Source: CAHJXF01 sp038240015 (GTDB lineage Bacteria > Pseudomonadota > Gammaproteobacteria > Burkholderiales > Burkholderiaceae_D). Taken from it: a DNA stretch of 28,671 bases. How positions within the stretch are numbered: the stretch's first letter is position 1; each line of letters starts with the position of its first letter. The notes below the pieces were generated by a model. That model was not told where the DNA came from, searched no databases, and worked only from the letters and a program-made list of their open reading frames with translations. Both the position numbers and the translations under genes were made by a program. The stretch is from contig JBBSEF010000036.1 in assembly GCA_038240015.1 (NCBI GenBank), positions 1 to 28,671 on the forward strand, read 5' to 3'. Below are positions 1 to 9,028 of the stretch, in pieces.

Positions 1-91
1 ACCACAGCGACGGGTACTCCCCGCGATGCTCCTGCACCATGCGCACCGCGCGCTCGCGCACCTCAGGTGAAAACTTGTTCGACTTGTTCAT
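1..91 (-). CDS. IS3-family transposase OrfA, N-terminus (cut by window edge)
   Basis: The ATG at 91 opens a frame reading MNKSNKFSPEVRERAVRMVQ and then EHRGEYPSLW before the window ends. This is the typical start of IS3-family OrfA, the small helix-turn-helix protein that recognises the IS ends and is joined to OrfB by programmed frameshifting to make the active transposase. Only about 30 residues are visible, so it cannot be said whether the copy is intact. A purine-rich stretch (GAGAAGATGGAG) lies just upstream and may serve as the ribosome binding site. Confidence 0.75.
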   Translation of the reverse strand, partial: MNKSNKFSPEVRERAVRMVQEHRGEYPSLW

Positions 92-141
92 GGCTCCATC
101 TTCTCAAAGGTTGGAGCCTCCACAAATCCCGGGGCGATTCA
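1..141 (-). mobile_element. End of an IS3-family insertion sequence
   Basis: Read on the minus strand, the sequence from 141 leftward begins TGAATCGCCCCGGGATTTGT, a TGA-starting terminus of the kind found on IS3-family elements. It leads 50 bp later into an orfA start codon at 91. The element runs off the left edge of the window, so the other terminus, orfB and the target duplication cannot be seen. The boundary at 141/142 is supported because the AlbA_2-like reading frame to its right loses family resemblance exactly there. Family assignment is from memory of IS3 termini and OrfA sequences. Confidence 0.75.
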
Positions 142-254
142 TCCTGAGGTACGACCTTGTCGACCTTAAACTCGGCCCATTCCGTCTCTTGTGGAAGCGC
201 GGAGAGTTCTGCGACCAGCCCTTCGAGATACGCTGGTGTACGAAGTTGACTCAT
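142..254 (-). pseudogene. AlbA_2/Schlafen-type ATP-binding protein, 5' fragment interrupted by the IS
   Basis: From the ATG at 254 the frame reads about 37 residues, including LVAELSALPQETEWAEFK. This matches the start of AlbA_2-domain (divergent AAA-4 or Schlafen-like) proteins, in which an L-P-x-E-T-E-W-x-E-F-K motif opens the nucleotide-binding fold. The family is usually several hundred residues long and often sits in defence or mobile islands. Resemblance stops at the IS3-family terminus at 141, and the frame then reads into IS DNA. The remainder of the gene should lie beyond the IS, outside the window. There is no strong ribosome binding site before the ATG, so the start is less certain than the family. 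Confidence 0.65.
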
Positions 255-304
255 AGACGGTGTGTCCGGCGACCTTTTCTAACACCTGTTCAAACCGTGG
301 CCGA

Positions 305-322
305 TTTGAAATTGATTTCAAA
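305..322. promoter_or_regulatory. Perfect 8-bp palindrome upstream of the truncated AlbA_2 gene
   Basis: TTTGAAATTGATTTCAAA is a perfect inverted repeat (8-bp arms, 2-bp centre) about 50 bp upstream of the ATG at 254. Its AT-rich arms and position fit an operator for a dimeric regulator of the disrupted gene. No regulator is visible nearby. It could be a chance palindrome in AT-richer DNA. Confidence 0.3.
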
Positions 323-371
323 CGCCATAGAGTTACCCTTGTGTGTCCCCGGCGTGACCCCAACAGAAACG

Positions 372-397
372 AAAAAGGGCTGCATCTCTGCAACCCT
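372..397 (-). terminator. Rho-independent terminator downstream of tRNA-Ser
   Basis: On the minus strand AGGGTTGCA-GAGA-TGCAGCCCT forms a 9-bp stem with one G-T wobble and a GAGA tetraloop, followed by TTTTT. It lies about 100 bp past the 3' end of tRNA-Ser in the same orientation, so it most likely ends that transcript and shields the IS/AlbA_2 region from read-through. Confidence 0.6.
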
Positions 398-498
398 CAA
401 TTCTTATCCCCACCCCGTTCGCGTTGTGGGGCGATTTGTGGGGTGCTGAGACGATCTTCTAATAATCATCAATGATCACAGAAGGTTGTAAGTCTTCA

Positions 499-589
499 TG
501 GCGGAGAGAGCGGGATTCGAACCCGCGGTAGGCTATAAACCTACACACGCTTTCCAGGCGTGCGACTTAAGCCGCTCATCCATCTCTCC
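499..589 (-). tRNA. tRNA-Ser (anticodon GGA)
   Basis: On the minus strand the 7-bp acceptor stem GGAGAGA/TCTCTCC closes the cloverleaf, with discriminator G and an encoded CCA (499-501). The anticodon arm is CACGC-CTGGAAA-GCGTG, giving anticodon GGA (reads UCC/UCU). A long variable arm (TAGGTTTATAGCCTA) identifies the serine class, and the T arm carries GGTTCGAATCC. All expected stems pair. The 3' end faces the IS/AlbA_2 region, which is the orientation in which tRNA genes serve as integration sites for islands. Confidence 0.95.
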
Positions 590-611
590 GGGGCGCACGA
601 GTATATCAAGC

Positions 612-667
612 GCGCTTTGCGTTCCGCGCTTTGCGTTCCGCACTTTGCGCGCCGCACTTAGCGTTCC
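612..667. repeat. 14-bp tandem repeat, four copies, just past the acs stop
   Basis: Four head-to-tail 14-mers fill this stretch: GCGCTTTGCGTTCC (612-625), an identical copy (626-639), GCACTTTGCGCGCC (640-653) and GCACTTAGCGTTCC (654-667). The array ends 2 bp from the stop codon of acs and separates it from tRNA-Ser. The copies diverge toward the acs end. A second, unrelated-looking 14-bp array sits at 17391-17460, also directly 3' of a stop codon. Confidence 0.85.
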
Positions 668-669
668 AT

Positions 670-2637
<1,968 letters not shown>

Positions 2638-2773
2638 GAATACTCCTCGTGGCGATCGTGGATGAACTGGGAAGGCATGCAATGGCGGGCCCGCAGTGTA
2701 CTTCCGCTGGTAGGAATGCGCGGGCGCGCTAAAATTCTAACTTGCCCGAGTCAATACCGTAAGCATCGCGCCG

Positions 2774-3418
2774 ATGGCAACCAAACAGAAATCTTCCGAT
2801 TCGCATCCGTCCGACCATCGCCCCGGCCTGCGCGGCGTCTCGCGCCTGATCTTCATGAGCCGCTGGTTGCAGTTGCCGCTCTACGTGGGGCTGATCGCGG
2901 CGCAAGGCATTTACGTCTGGCAGTTCTGGGGCGAGCTCGTGCATCTGTTGTCGGCAGCATTCGGCGATGTTCAAGCGATCCAGTCCGTGACCTGCTCGGT
3001 CCAGGCCGCCGGTATCGATTGCGCCAGCCTGAAGCCCGAGCATTCGCTGTCGGAATCCACGGTGATGCTGGTGGTGCTCGGCCTCGTCGATGTCGTGATG
3101 ATTTCGAACCTCCTCATCATGGTCATCATCGGCGGTTACGAGACCTTCGTGTCGCGACTCGATCTCGACGATCACCCCGACCAGCCCGAGTGGCTCTCGC
3201 ACGTCAACGCGTCGGTGTTGAAGGTCAAGCTCGGCACTGCCATCATCGGCATCTCGTCGATCCATCTGTTGAAGACTTTCATCAACGCCGCGCAATACGA
3301 ACCCAAGGTGTTGATCGCGCAGACCGGCATCCATGTTGCCTTCCTGCTCTCGGCGATCGCGATCGGTTATGCGGAACGCATCGTCGGCATCGACGAGAAG
3401 CGCGACGTCAGTCATTGA
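2774..3418 (+). CDS. UPF0114 (YqhA-type) inner-membrane protein
   Basis: 214-residue integral membrane protein of the UPF0114/TIGR00645 family, whose function is not established. Four hydrophobic segments are visible at about 32-50, 96-120, 151-168 and 183-200. The family block SNLLIMVIIGGYETFVSRLD spans 111-130, and a second conserved stretch VKLGTAIIGISSIHLLKTFI follows. It is longer than E. coli YqhA (about 164 residues), mainly through an N-terminal extension and a loop at about 66-92 carrying Cys74 and Cys83. The ATG at 2774 has no obvious Shine-Dalgarno sequence. Its stop lies 29 bp before the fumarase ATG on the same strand, so the two are probably co-transcribed. Confidence 0.85.
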   Translation: MATKQKSSDSHPSDHRPGLRGVSRLIFMSRWLQLPLYVGLIAAQGIYVWQFWGELVHLLSAAFGDVQAIQSVTCSVQAAGIDCASLKPEHSLSESTVMLVVLGLVDVVMISNLLIMVIIGGYETFVSRLDLDDHPDQPEWLSHVNASVLKVKLGTAIIGISSIHLLKTFINAAQYEPKVLIAQTGIHVAFLLSAIAIGYAERIVGIDEKRDVSH

Positions 3419-3447
3419 CGCCGGTTATCGAGTTCACCACCCAATCC

Positions 3448-4995
3448 ATGACCCTCATCAAACAGGAAGACCTCGTCGAGTCGGTTGCGGCCGCCCTGCA
3501 ATTCATCAGCTATTACCACCCGGTCGATTACATCCGGCATCTGTCGCGCGCGTACGAGCGTGAGGAAAATCCGGCCGCAAAGGACGCGATCGCGCAGATC
3601 CTCACCAACAGCCGCATGTGTGCCGAAGGTCATCGGCCGATCTGTCAGGACACCGGCATCGTCAACGTGTTTCTCAAAATCGGCATGGACGTGCACTGGC
3701 AAGGCTTCGCCGGCAGCATCGCCGACGCGGTCAACGAAGGCGTGCGCCGCGGCTACGACGATTCCGATAACAAGCTGCGCGCATCGATCGTGGCCGACCC
3801 GCAGTTCGATCGCAAGAACACCGGCGACAACACGCCGGCGGTGATCAGCATGGAGGTCGTGCCCGGCAACACCGTCGACGTGATCGTCGCGGCCAAGGGA
3901 GGCGGATCGGAAAACAAATCCAAGTTCGTGATGCTCAATCCTTCGGACTCGCTGGTCGATTGGGTATTGAAGACGCTGCCGACGATGGGCGCGGGTTGGT
4001 GCCCGCCCGGCATGCTCGGCATCGGCATCGGCGGCACGGCCGAGAAGGCGATGCTGCTCGCCAAGCAATCGTTGATGGACGACATCGACATGCACGAGTT
4101 GCTCGAAAAGAAAAACAGCGGCGCTGAACTGACGAAGACCGAGGCGCTGCGCATCGAGCTCTACGAAAAGGTCAACGCGCTCGGCATCGGCGCGCAGGGC
4201 CTCGGCGGGTTGACGACAGTGCTCGACATCAAGATCGCGATGCATGCGACGCACGCGGCATCGAAGCCCGTCGCGATGATTCCTAATTGCGCGGCGACGC
4301 GTCACGCGCACTTCGTGCTCGATGGTTCAGGGCCTGCGTATCTGGAAGCGCCGTCGCTGTCCGAGTGGCCCGACGTGCATTGGATGCCCGACACCGAGCG
4401 CTCGACGCGCGTCGACCTCGACACGTTGACGCCCGAACAAGTCGCAAGCTGGAAGCCCGGTCAGACGCTGCTGTTGAACGGCAAGATGCTCACGGGTCGC
4501 GACGCGGCTCACAAGCGCATCGCCGAGATGCTTGCGAAGGGCGAGAAGCTGCCCGTGGACTTCACCAATCGCGTGATCTACTACGTCGGGCCAGTTGATC
4601 CGGTGCGCGACGAAGTGATGGGGCCCGCCGGTCCGACCACCGCGACGCGCATGGACAAGTTCACCGAGATGATGCTTGCGAAGACCGGCCTCATCGCGAT
4701 GATCGGCAAGGCCGAGCGCGGGCCGGTCGCGATCGAAGCGATCAAGAAACACAAGAGCGCGTACTTGATGGCCGTCGGCGGCGCGGCCTATCTCGTTGCG
4801 AAAGCGATCAAGCACGCCAAGGTCGTGAGCTTCGCGGACCTCGGCATGGAAGCGATCTACGAGTTCGACGTGAAGGACATGCCGGTCACGGTGGCCGTCG
4901 ATGCGAGCGGCACATCAGTCCACAACACCGGACCGGCCGAGTGGCAGGCGAAGATTGCGAGACGCGCAATCGATGTGGCGGTGGTGGCGGCGTGA
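3448..4995 (+). CDS. fumA: Fumarate hydratase, class I (4Fe-4S, single chain)
   Basis: 515-residue TCA-cycle enzyme interconverting fumarate and malate, with alpha and beta domains fused in one chain as in FumA/FumB. Three cysteines positioned to hold the oxygen-sensitive 4Fe-4S cluster are present: Cys66 (RPICQDTGIV), Cys185 (GWCPPGMLGIGIGG) and Cys281 (IPNCAATRH). The C-terminal domain shows KTGLIAMIGKAERGP and KSAYLMAVGGAAYLVAKAIK. The frame is open far upstream through the UPF0114 gene, but that is a shadow. The ATG at 3448 gives the family N-terminus MTLIKQEDL. An in-frame TTG at 3415 overlaps the UPF0114 stop and is an alternative, and neither start has a strong ribosome binding site, which suggests coupling to the upstream gene. 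It converges on the FKBP gene with 12 bp between stops. Confidence 0.95.
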   Translation: MTLIKQEDLVESVAAALQFISYYHPVDYIRHLSRAYEREENPAAKDAIAQILTNSRMCAEGHRPICQDTGIVNVFLKIGMDVHWQGFAGSIADAVNEGVRRGYDDSDNKLRASIVADPQFDRKNTGDNTPAVISMEVVPGNTVDVIVAAKGGGSENKSKFVMLNPSDSLVDWVLKTLPTMGAGWCPPGMLGIGIGGTAEKAMLLAKQSLMDDIDMHELLEKKNSGAELTKTEALRIELYEKVNALGIGAQGLGGLTTVLDIKIAMHATHAASKPVAMIPNCAATRHAHFVLDGSGPAYLEAPSLSEWPDVHWMPDTERSTRVDLDTLTPEQVASWKPGQTLLLNGKMLTGRDAAHKRIAEMLAKGEKLPVDFTNRVIYYVGPVDPVRDEVMGPAGPTTATRMDKFTEMMLAKTGLIAMIGKAERGPVAIEAIKKHKSAYLMAVGGAAYLVAKAIKHAKVVSFADLGMEAIYEFDVKDMPVTVAVDASGTSVHNTGPAEWQAKIARRAIDVAVVAA

Positions 4996-5007
4996 CGCTG
5001 TCTCCCG

Positions 5008-5484
5008 TCACTTCACATCCAGCAACTCCACATCGAACACCAGCGTCGCGTTCGGCGGGATCACGCCGCCCGCACCGCGTGCGCCATAGCCCATCTCGGG
5101 CGGGATTACGAGCGTGCGCTGGCCGCCAACCTTCATGCCGGCCACACCCTGGTCCCAACCCTTGATGACCTGACCCGCACCCAGGCCGAACGAGAACGGG
5201 TCGCCGCGATCGCGCGAGCTGTCGAACTTCTTGCCCTTGTTGTCGGTCACGGCCGCATCGAACAGCCAGCCGGTGTAGTGCACGACCACGGTCTTGCCGG
5301 CGACGGCGTCGGCGCCGGTTCCCACTTTCTTGTCGGTCATCTTCAATCCTTGATTGGTAACGGGTGCGCCTTGCCCTGCACCCTTGTCGGTCTGCGCCAT
5401 CGTGACAGCGAAGCCCGCGAGCAGTACCGCGGCCCCCACGAGCAGCATCGCGATCACGCCACGATTCATTTCCGTCTTGATCAT
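5008..5484 (-). CDS. FKBP-type peptidyl-prolyl cis-trans isomerase, exported
   Basis: 158-residue protein with a signal-like N-terminus (basic start, hydrophobic stretch at about 9-29) followed by one FKBP domain from about residue 60. Family signatures are VVVHYTGWL, FDSSRDRGDPFSFGLGAGQV, IKGWDQGVAGMKVGGQRTLV, IPPEMGYG and PPNATLVFDVELL, which cover the active-site tyrosine, aspartate, tryptophan and the C-terminal strand. It should catalyse proline isomerisation during protein folding, probably in the periplasm. GAAAGG before the ATG at 5484 supports that start; ATG at 5469 is a possible alternative. The adjacent CYTH gene ends upstream on the same strand, 36 bp past that stop, after the start of this gene is counted, so the two could share a transcript. 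Confidence 0.93.
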   Translation of the reverse strand: MIKTEMNRGVIAMLLVGAAVLLAGFAVTMAQTDKGAGQGAPVTNQGLKMTDKKVGTGADAVAGKTVVVHYTGWLFDAAVTDNKGKKFDSSRDRGDPFSFGLGAGQVIKGWDQGVAGMKVGGQRTLVIPPEMGYGARGAGGVIPPNATLVFDVELLDVK

Positions 5485-5517
5485 GTGCAGCCTTTCGGGG
5501 TTCGCAAGCGCGGCATT

Positions 5518-6096
5518 CTAATCCGTGGCATGACCCGCGTTGCCGCCGCTCTTGAATCGCTCGTCATGCGCCTTGATTCTTGCTTGTTCGTCTTCGAGCA
5601 GATCGACATAGGCCTTGCGTAAGAGCTTAGAAGGCTCGATCGAAAGTTTCCGCATCAGAGCTTCTGCAATCGCCTGCCCTTCTTCGACGGTCTGTTCGGG
5701 CGTGAGCACGACTTCGAGTTCGACGAAGTGGCCGAGTCCTTCGACGTCGTCGAGGTGGATTCGCGTCGACCCGACGAAAAACAAGGTGCGCGTCTTGCGC
5801 ACGCGACCGGCCACGCCGTAGGCTAGGGTCAGCACACCGCGCAGCGCATCGGGTTCGCCGGTCGATGCGATCACGTACTCGGAAAGCTTCGGTCCGGAGA
5901 GATCGTCTCGGCGATAGAAGATCACCTGGCCTTCGCTGGCGCTGAACAGGCGCAGCTTCAGTCGGCCGGCAGGACACGCGAAGAACGTGTCGTCCTGCGC
6001 GAAGATCGTCGGGCCGCGATCGGCGATCTCGATGACGTCATCGAGCAAGCGGCTCGGTTGGGCGACGCGCGCCTTGATCTCGATGTTGCGCGGCAT
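5518..6096 (-). CDS. CYTH-domain protein (CyaB/thiamine-triphosphatase-like)
   Basis: 192-residue protein of the CYTH superfamily (class IV adenylate cyclase, triphosphatase). Visible features are the N-terminal NIEIKARV strand, the KLRLF segment, FYRRDDLSGPKLSEY, a basic VRKTRTLFFVGSTRIHLDDV, and an acidic LGHFVELEVVL strand. These supply the alternating charged residues that line the CYTH tunnel and bind triphosphate and metal. The usual E-x-E-x-K signature reads N-I-E-I-K here, so the first Glu is replaced. The start is placed at the ATG at 6096 because the open frame beyond it runs antisense-free into the RNase P RNA gene, which is non-coding. The substrate is unknown; inorganic triphosphate, thiamine triphosphate or ATP are the family possibilities. 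Confidence 0.85.
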   Translation of the reverse strand: MPRNIEIKARVAQPSRLLDDVIEIADRGPTIFAQDDTFFACPAGRLKLRLFSASEGQVIFYRRDDLSGPKLSEYVIASTGEPDALRGVLTLAYGVAGRVRKTRTLFFVGSTRIHLDDVEGLGHFVELEVVLTPEQTVEEGQAIAEALMRKLSIEPSKLLRKAYVDLLEDEQARIKAHDERFKSGGNAGHATD

Positions 6097-6128
6097 GCGG
6101 GTGGCTGGTGCTCGAAGAAAAATAAAAT

Positions 6129-6603
6129 GCGAAGCGAGCCGATAAGCCGGATTCTGTGTCGGCGTTCTCACGCCCTCGCGCTTTCGCGCTCGAACGTGAG
6201 ACGCCCAGACAGTCATTCCTCTAGGCTTCGTCTCGCGACGAAGCTCGAGCCGCATCTTTCGACGCGGCCTCTTAGCCGTCTACCCGCACGCTCGCCAAGC
6301 CGGGTCGATGCGTGCCTATTTGACGTTGCTCCGCGTAGAGATTGCCCGTTTCACCCCGAGCGAACTGGCGTTCGCTCGGGGTCGCGCCTTGCGACGCGCC
6401 ACCCTCACTATGCCCAGTTCCCCTCTCTTTCGATCGAGACTTTGAAGAAATCGCTTGCGCGACTTCTTCTTCGCTCGGACTCGTCTCTGTTGCTCTGATC
6501 CGCGCCTCACGGCGGGCAGGTGTTACCTGCTACGCTGCTCTATGGAGTCCGGACTTTCCTCTCCCCTGAATCAACAGGGCAGCGACTGTCTGGCTCGCTT
6601 CGC
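6129..6603 (-). ncRNA. rnpB: RNase P RNA, bacterial type A
   Basis: The catalytic RNA of RNase P, which matures tRNA 5' ends. On the minus strand the conserved GAGGAAAGTCCGGACTCC (P4 region) lies near the 5' end, GGTAACACCTGCC-like and CAGTGAGGGTGGCGC-like segments follow, and AGACGGCTAAGAGG and GAATCCGGCTTATCGGC lie toward the 3' end. The ends are set by the P1 helix, in which GCGAAGCGAGCC (5' strand, 6592-6603) pairs fully with the complementary 12-mer at 6129-6140. The exact 3' end could extend a few bases. Several open frames cross this region on both strands and are artefacts of the structured RNA. It lies between the CYTH gene and aapM on the same strand. Confidence 0.96.
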
Positions 6604-6609
6604 GGAGAG

Positions 6610-6615
6610 ATTCTA
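6610..6615 (-). promoter_or_regulatory. -10 box of the rnpB promoter
   Basis: TAGAAT on the minus strand, five of six matches to the sigma70 -10 consensus, ends 6 bases before the first base of the P1 helix. This is the spacing expected for a start at the rnpB 5' end. No good -35 hexamer is visible 16-18 bp upstream. Confidence 0.55.
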
Positions 6616-6639
6616 GTCGAGTCGGGGCCGCACCACTCG

Positions 6640-6658
6640 AACCGATCCTCGATCGGTT
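6640..6658 (-). terminator. Hairpin past the aapM stop (possible terminator)
   Basis: AACCGATC-GAG-GATCGGTT forms an 8-bp perfect stem with a 3-base loop 14 bp downstream of the aapM stop and just before the rnpB promoter. It lacks a T-tract, so it is either a weak terminator or an mRNA 3'-end stabiliser. Confidence 0.4.
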
Positions 6659-6671
6659 GCCGATCGGCCAA

Positions 6672-7784
6672 TCAAAGAGCGTGTCCCGTCCCAAGGCGCC
6701 GCTCCAGCCACAGGCTGTACTGCGACATCGCGAAACTGCTCAGAAAATAGATCGCCGCGAGAAACAGATACCCCTCGATGAGGAACTCGCGCCAGCGCGG
6801 GTCGCCCAGCGCGAGGCGTAGCGCACCTGTAAGGTCGTACATCGAGACCACGGTCACCAGCGACGTGTCCATGAAGGTCGACAACAGGCTGTTGACGAAC
6901 GCCGGAATCACAGCCACCAAGGCCTGCGGCAGGATGATCGCGCGGTGTGCCTGCCAGTAGTTCAGGCCCAGCGATGCGGCCGCCTCATGTTGTCCGCGTG
7001 CGATGGTCTGCAGACCGCCGCGCACGGTCTCGGCCATGTAGGCGGACTGGAACAGCACGAGGCCGATCGCGACGCGCCAGAACGGATCGAGCCGCCAGCC
7101 TTCGGGCAGCACCAGCGGGAACACGAAAGTCGCCACGAACAGCACCGTGATCAATGGCACGCCGCGCACCAGTTCGACATAACTCACCGCGAGGTAGCGC
7201 GGCAGCCCAGGCGACGATCTGCGCGCCAATGCGAGAGCGATGCCGATCGGCGCGGAGGCCGTCATGCCGATCAAGGTCAGGATCACCGTCAGCGGCGCAC
7301 CGCCCCAGCGATCGGTACCGACGGGTTCCATGCCGAACACGCCGCCGTACATCACCGTGAAGAAGAGCGCGAACGCGACCAGCCATCCCGCAGCGAGCCC
7401 GCGCCCGCCGCGCCTGGACCACAGATGCGGTACGGCGCTCGCGACCAGCATCGCGATCACCGCTGCGGTTGCCACTGCGGGCCGCCACTGCTGTTCGTAC
7501 GGATAGCGGCCGAACAGGATCAGCCGCCACTTCTCGGTGACGAAGCCCCAGCACGCGCCGTGCGGCGTGGCCTTGCACAGGGCGTAGTCGGGCGCGGTCA
7601 CCGCATGGATCACGCCCCAGTCGAGCGCATGCCAGCCGGCCCACAACAGAAAGCCCGTCACGAGCAGCGTGATCAGAGTCGCGATGGGCGTGGAGAAGAG
7701 TCCGCTCCACGCCTTCGTCAGCGCGCCTGGATCATGAGCAGACGCGGGCGGCGCCACACGCGAGAGAGATGCGCCAGCGTCCAT
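6672..7784 (-). CDS. aapM: General amino-acid ABC transporter permease AapM
   Basis: 370-residue inner-membrane permease of the polar/general L-amino-acid uptake family (HisM/GltK type, AapM subfamily). An N-terminal hydrophobic region with an insert around CKATPHGACWGFVTEKW precedes the conserved transport domain, which holds VELVRGVPLITVLF and the EAA loop ARGQHEAAASLGLNYWQAHRA followed by IILPQA, where the ATPase docks. The start is the ATG at 7784, 8 bp after the aapQ stop, with GAAGACGGG upstream. The frame is open into aapQ but that part is antisense-free shadow. It is the last gene of the aapJQM set. The ATPase gene aapP, which normally follows, is absent: rnpB comes next. Confidence 0.92.
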   Translation of the reverse strand: MDAGASLSRVAPPASAHDPGALTKAWSGLFSTPIATLITLLVTGFLLWAGWHALDWGVIHAVTAPDYALCKATPHGACWGFVTEKWRLILFGRYPYEQQWRPAVATAAVIAMLVASAVPHLWSRRGGRGLAAGWLVAFALFFTVMYGGVFGMEPVGTDRWGGAPLTVILTLIGMTASAPIGIALALARRSSPGLPRYLAVSYVELVRGVPLITVLFVATFVFPLVLPEGWRLDPFWRVAIGLVLFQSAYMAETVRGGLQTIARGQHEAAASLGLNYWQAHRAIILPQALVAVIPAFVNSLLSTFMDTSLVTVVSMYDLTGALRLALGDPRWREFLIEGYLFLAAIYFLSSFAMSQYSLWLERRLGTGHAL

Positions 7785-7792
7785 ACCCGTCT

Positions 7793-8959
7793 TCAACGCG
7801 GCGCGCGCGTCACCCGCGCGTTGATCGCGTTCATCGCCAACGAGACCACCAGGTTCAATGCGAGGTACACCGCCATGATGATGACGATCACCTCGGGCGC
7901 CTGACCGTTCTGATTGATCGACGTGTTGGCTATCGACACCAGGTCCGGGTAGCCGATCAGGACCGCGAGCGACGAGTTCTTGATCAGGTTCATGTACTGG
8001 CTGGCCAGCGGCGGGATCAGAAGGCGCAGCGCCTGCGGGAAGATCACCGTCGCCATCGCCTGGCCGCGGCTCAGGCCGAGCGCGTACGCAGCATGCGACT
8101 GGCCCACCGGCACCGCCAGCGCGCCGGCGCGTACCAACTCGGCGATCGATGCCGACGTGAACAGCGACAGGCCCAGCCACAACGCGAGGAACTCGGGCGT
8201 GAGCGATGCGCCGCCGCTGATGAGAAAGCCTTCGAGCGTGGGGCGGGACCAACCGCCGCCGACGCCGACCATCGTCCACGCGAGCAGCCCTGCGAGTGCG
8301 CCGCAGACCAACGCGACCACGCCCGCGCCCATGTCAAGCCAGCGACGCGCGGCGAGCCACATGACCATCCCGACGAGCACGAAGGCGAAGAGCGCACACC
8401 ACACGGCGAGCGTGCCGGTTTCCGGTACCGCGATCTGCAGCCCTTCCTTGGAGAGCAACGCGATCCCTTCGAGCGACCGTGCACTCGTCGCGTCGGGCAG
8501 CAGTTCGGTGATCAAGAGATAGATCGCGAGGAGCTGAATCAGCAGCGGGATGTTGCGTCCCAACTCCACATACGCCGCGCACAACCAGGTCAGCAGCGGA
8601 TGGCGCGACAGACGCATCAAGCCAATGCCGACGCCCAGCACGCTCGCGAGCACGATCCCCGCCAGCGCGACCCGCAACGTATTGCTTGCGCCCACCGCGA
8701 AGGCGCGCAGATAGCTGTCGCGCGACGTGAACTGGAACAGCGTCTCGCCGATGTTGAAGCCGGCGGGGTCACGCAGGAAATCGAACCCGGACTTGATCTG
8801 CCGGATCGCGAGGTTGGCAGAGACGTTGTGCGCGAACGCGATGACGAGGCCGAGCAACACCAGCGCGAGCAGCCCCTGCAGCGCGCCGTCGCGAATGCGG
8901 CGGGCCTGCCGTCGCGCGCGCCATGCGGCGTCGCCGGTCGGCTCGGACGACGAGGGCAT
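7793..8959 (-). CDS. aapQ: General amino-acid ABC transporter permease AapQ
   Basis: 388-residue membrane permease that pairs with AapM to form the translocation channel. Visible marks are the family N-terminal block FDFLRDPAGFNIGETLFQF, the YVELGRNIPLLIQLL helix, and the EAA loop VPVGQSHAAYALGLSRGQAM followed by FPQALRLLIPPLASQYMNL. Several transmembrane helices with a long central insert (about 170-270) fit the AapQ subfamily, which is larger than HisQ. The ATG at 8959 lacks a clear Shine-Dalgarno sequence. It lies 69 bp after aapJ and 8 bp before aapM, all in one direction. Confidence 0.92.
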   Translation of the reverse strand: MPSSSEPTGDAAWRARRQARRIRDGALQGLLALVLLGLVIAFAHNVSANLAIRQIKSGFDFLRDPAGFNIGETLFQFTSRDSYLRAFAVGASNTLRVALAGIVLASVLGVGIGLMRLSRHPLLTWLCAAYVELGRNIPLLIQLLAIYLLITELLPDATSARSLEGIALLSKEGLQIAVPETGTLAVWCALFAFVLVGMVMWLAARRWLDMGAGVVALVCGALAGLLAWTMVGVGGGWSRPTLEGFLISGGASLTPEFLALWLGLSLFTSASIAELVRAGALAVPVGQSHAAYALGLSRGQAMATVIFPQALRLLIPPLASQYMNLIKNSSLAVLIGYPDLVSIANTSINQNGQAPEVIVIIMAVYLALNLVVSLAMNAINARVTRAPR

Positions 8960-9028
8960 CGATGGCGTGGGGTGAGGGGCGGACCGCGCTAGCGCAAGGC
9001 GACGGTCACGGCCCGGTCCGAAACATCG

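Noticed and set aside
6058..6569. Short open frames on both strands between the CYTH gene and aapM
   Set aside because: The DNA is the RNase P RNA gene, with all its conserved segments and a pairing P1 helix.
7785..8279. Extension of the aapM frame to 8279
   Set aside because: It is an alternative frame of aapQ; the aapM N-terminus and spacing fit the ATG at 7784.
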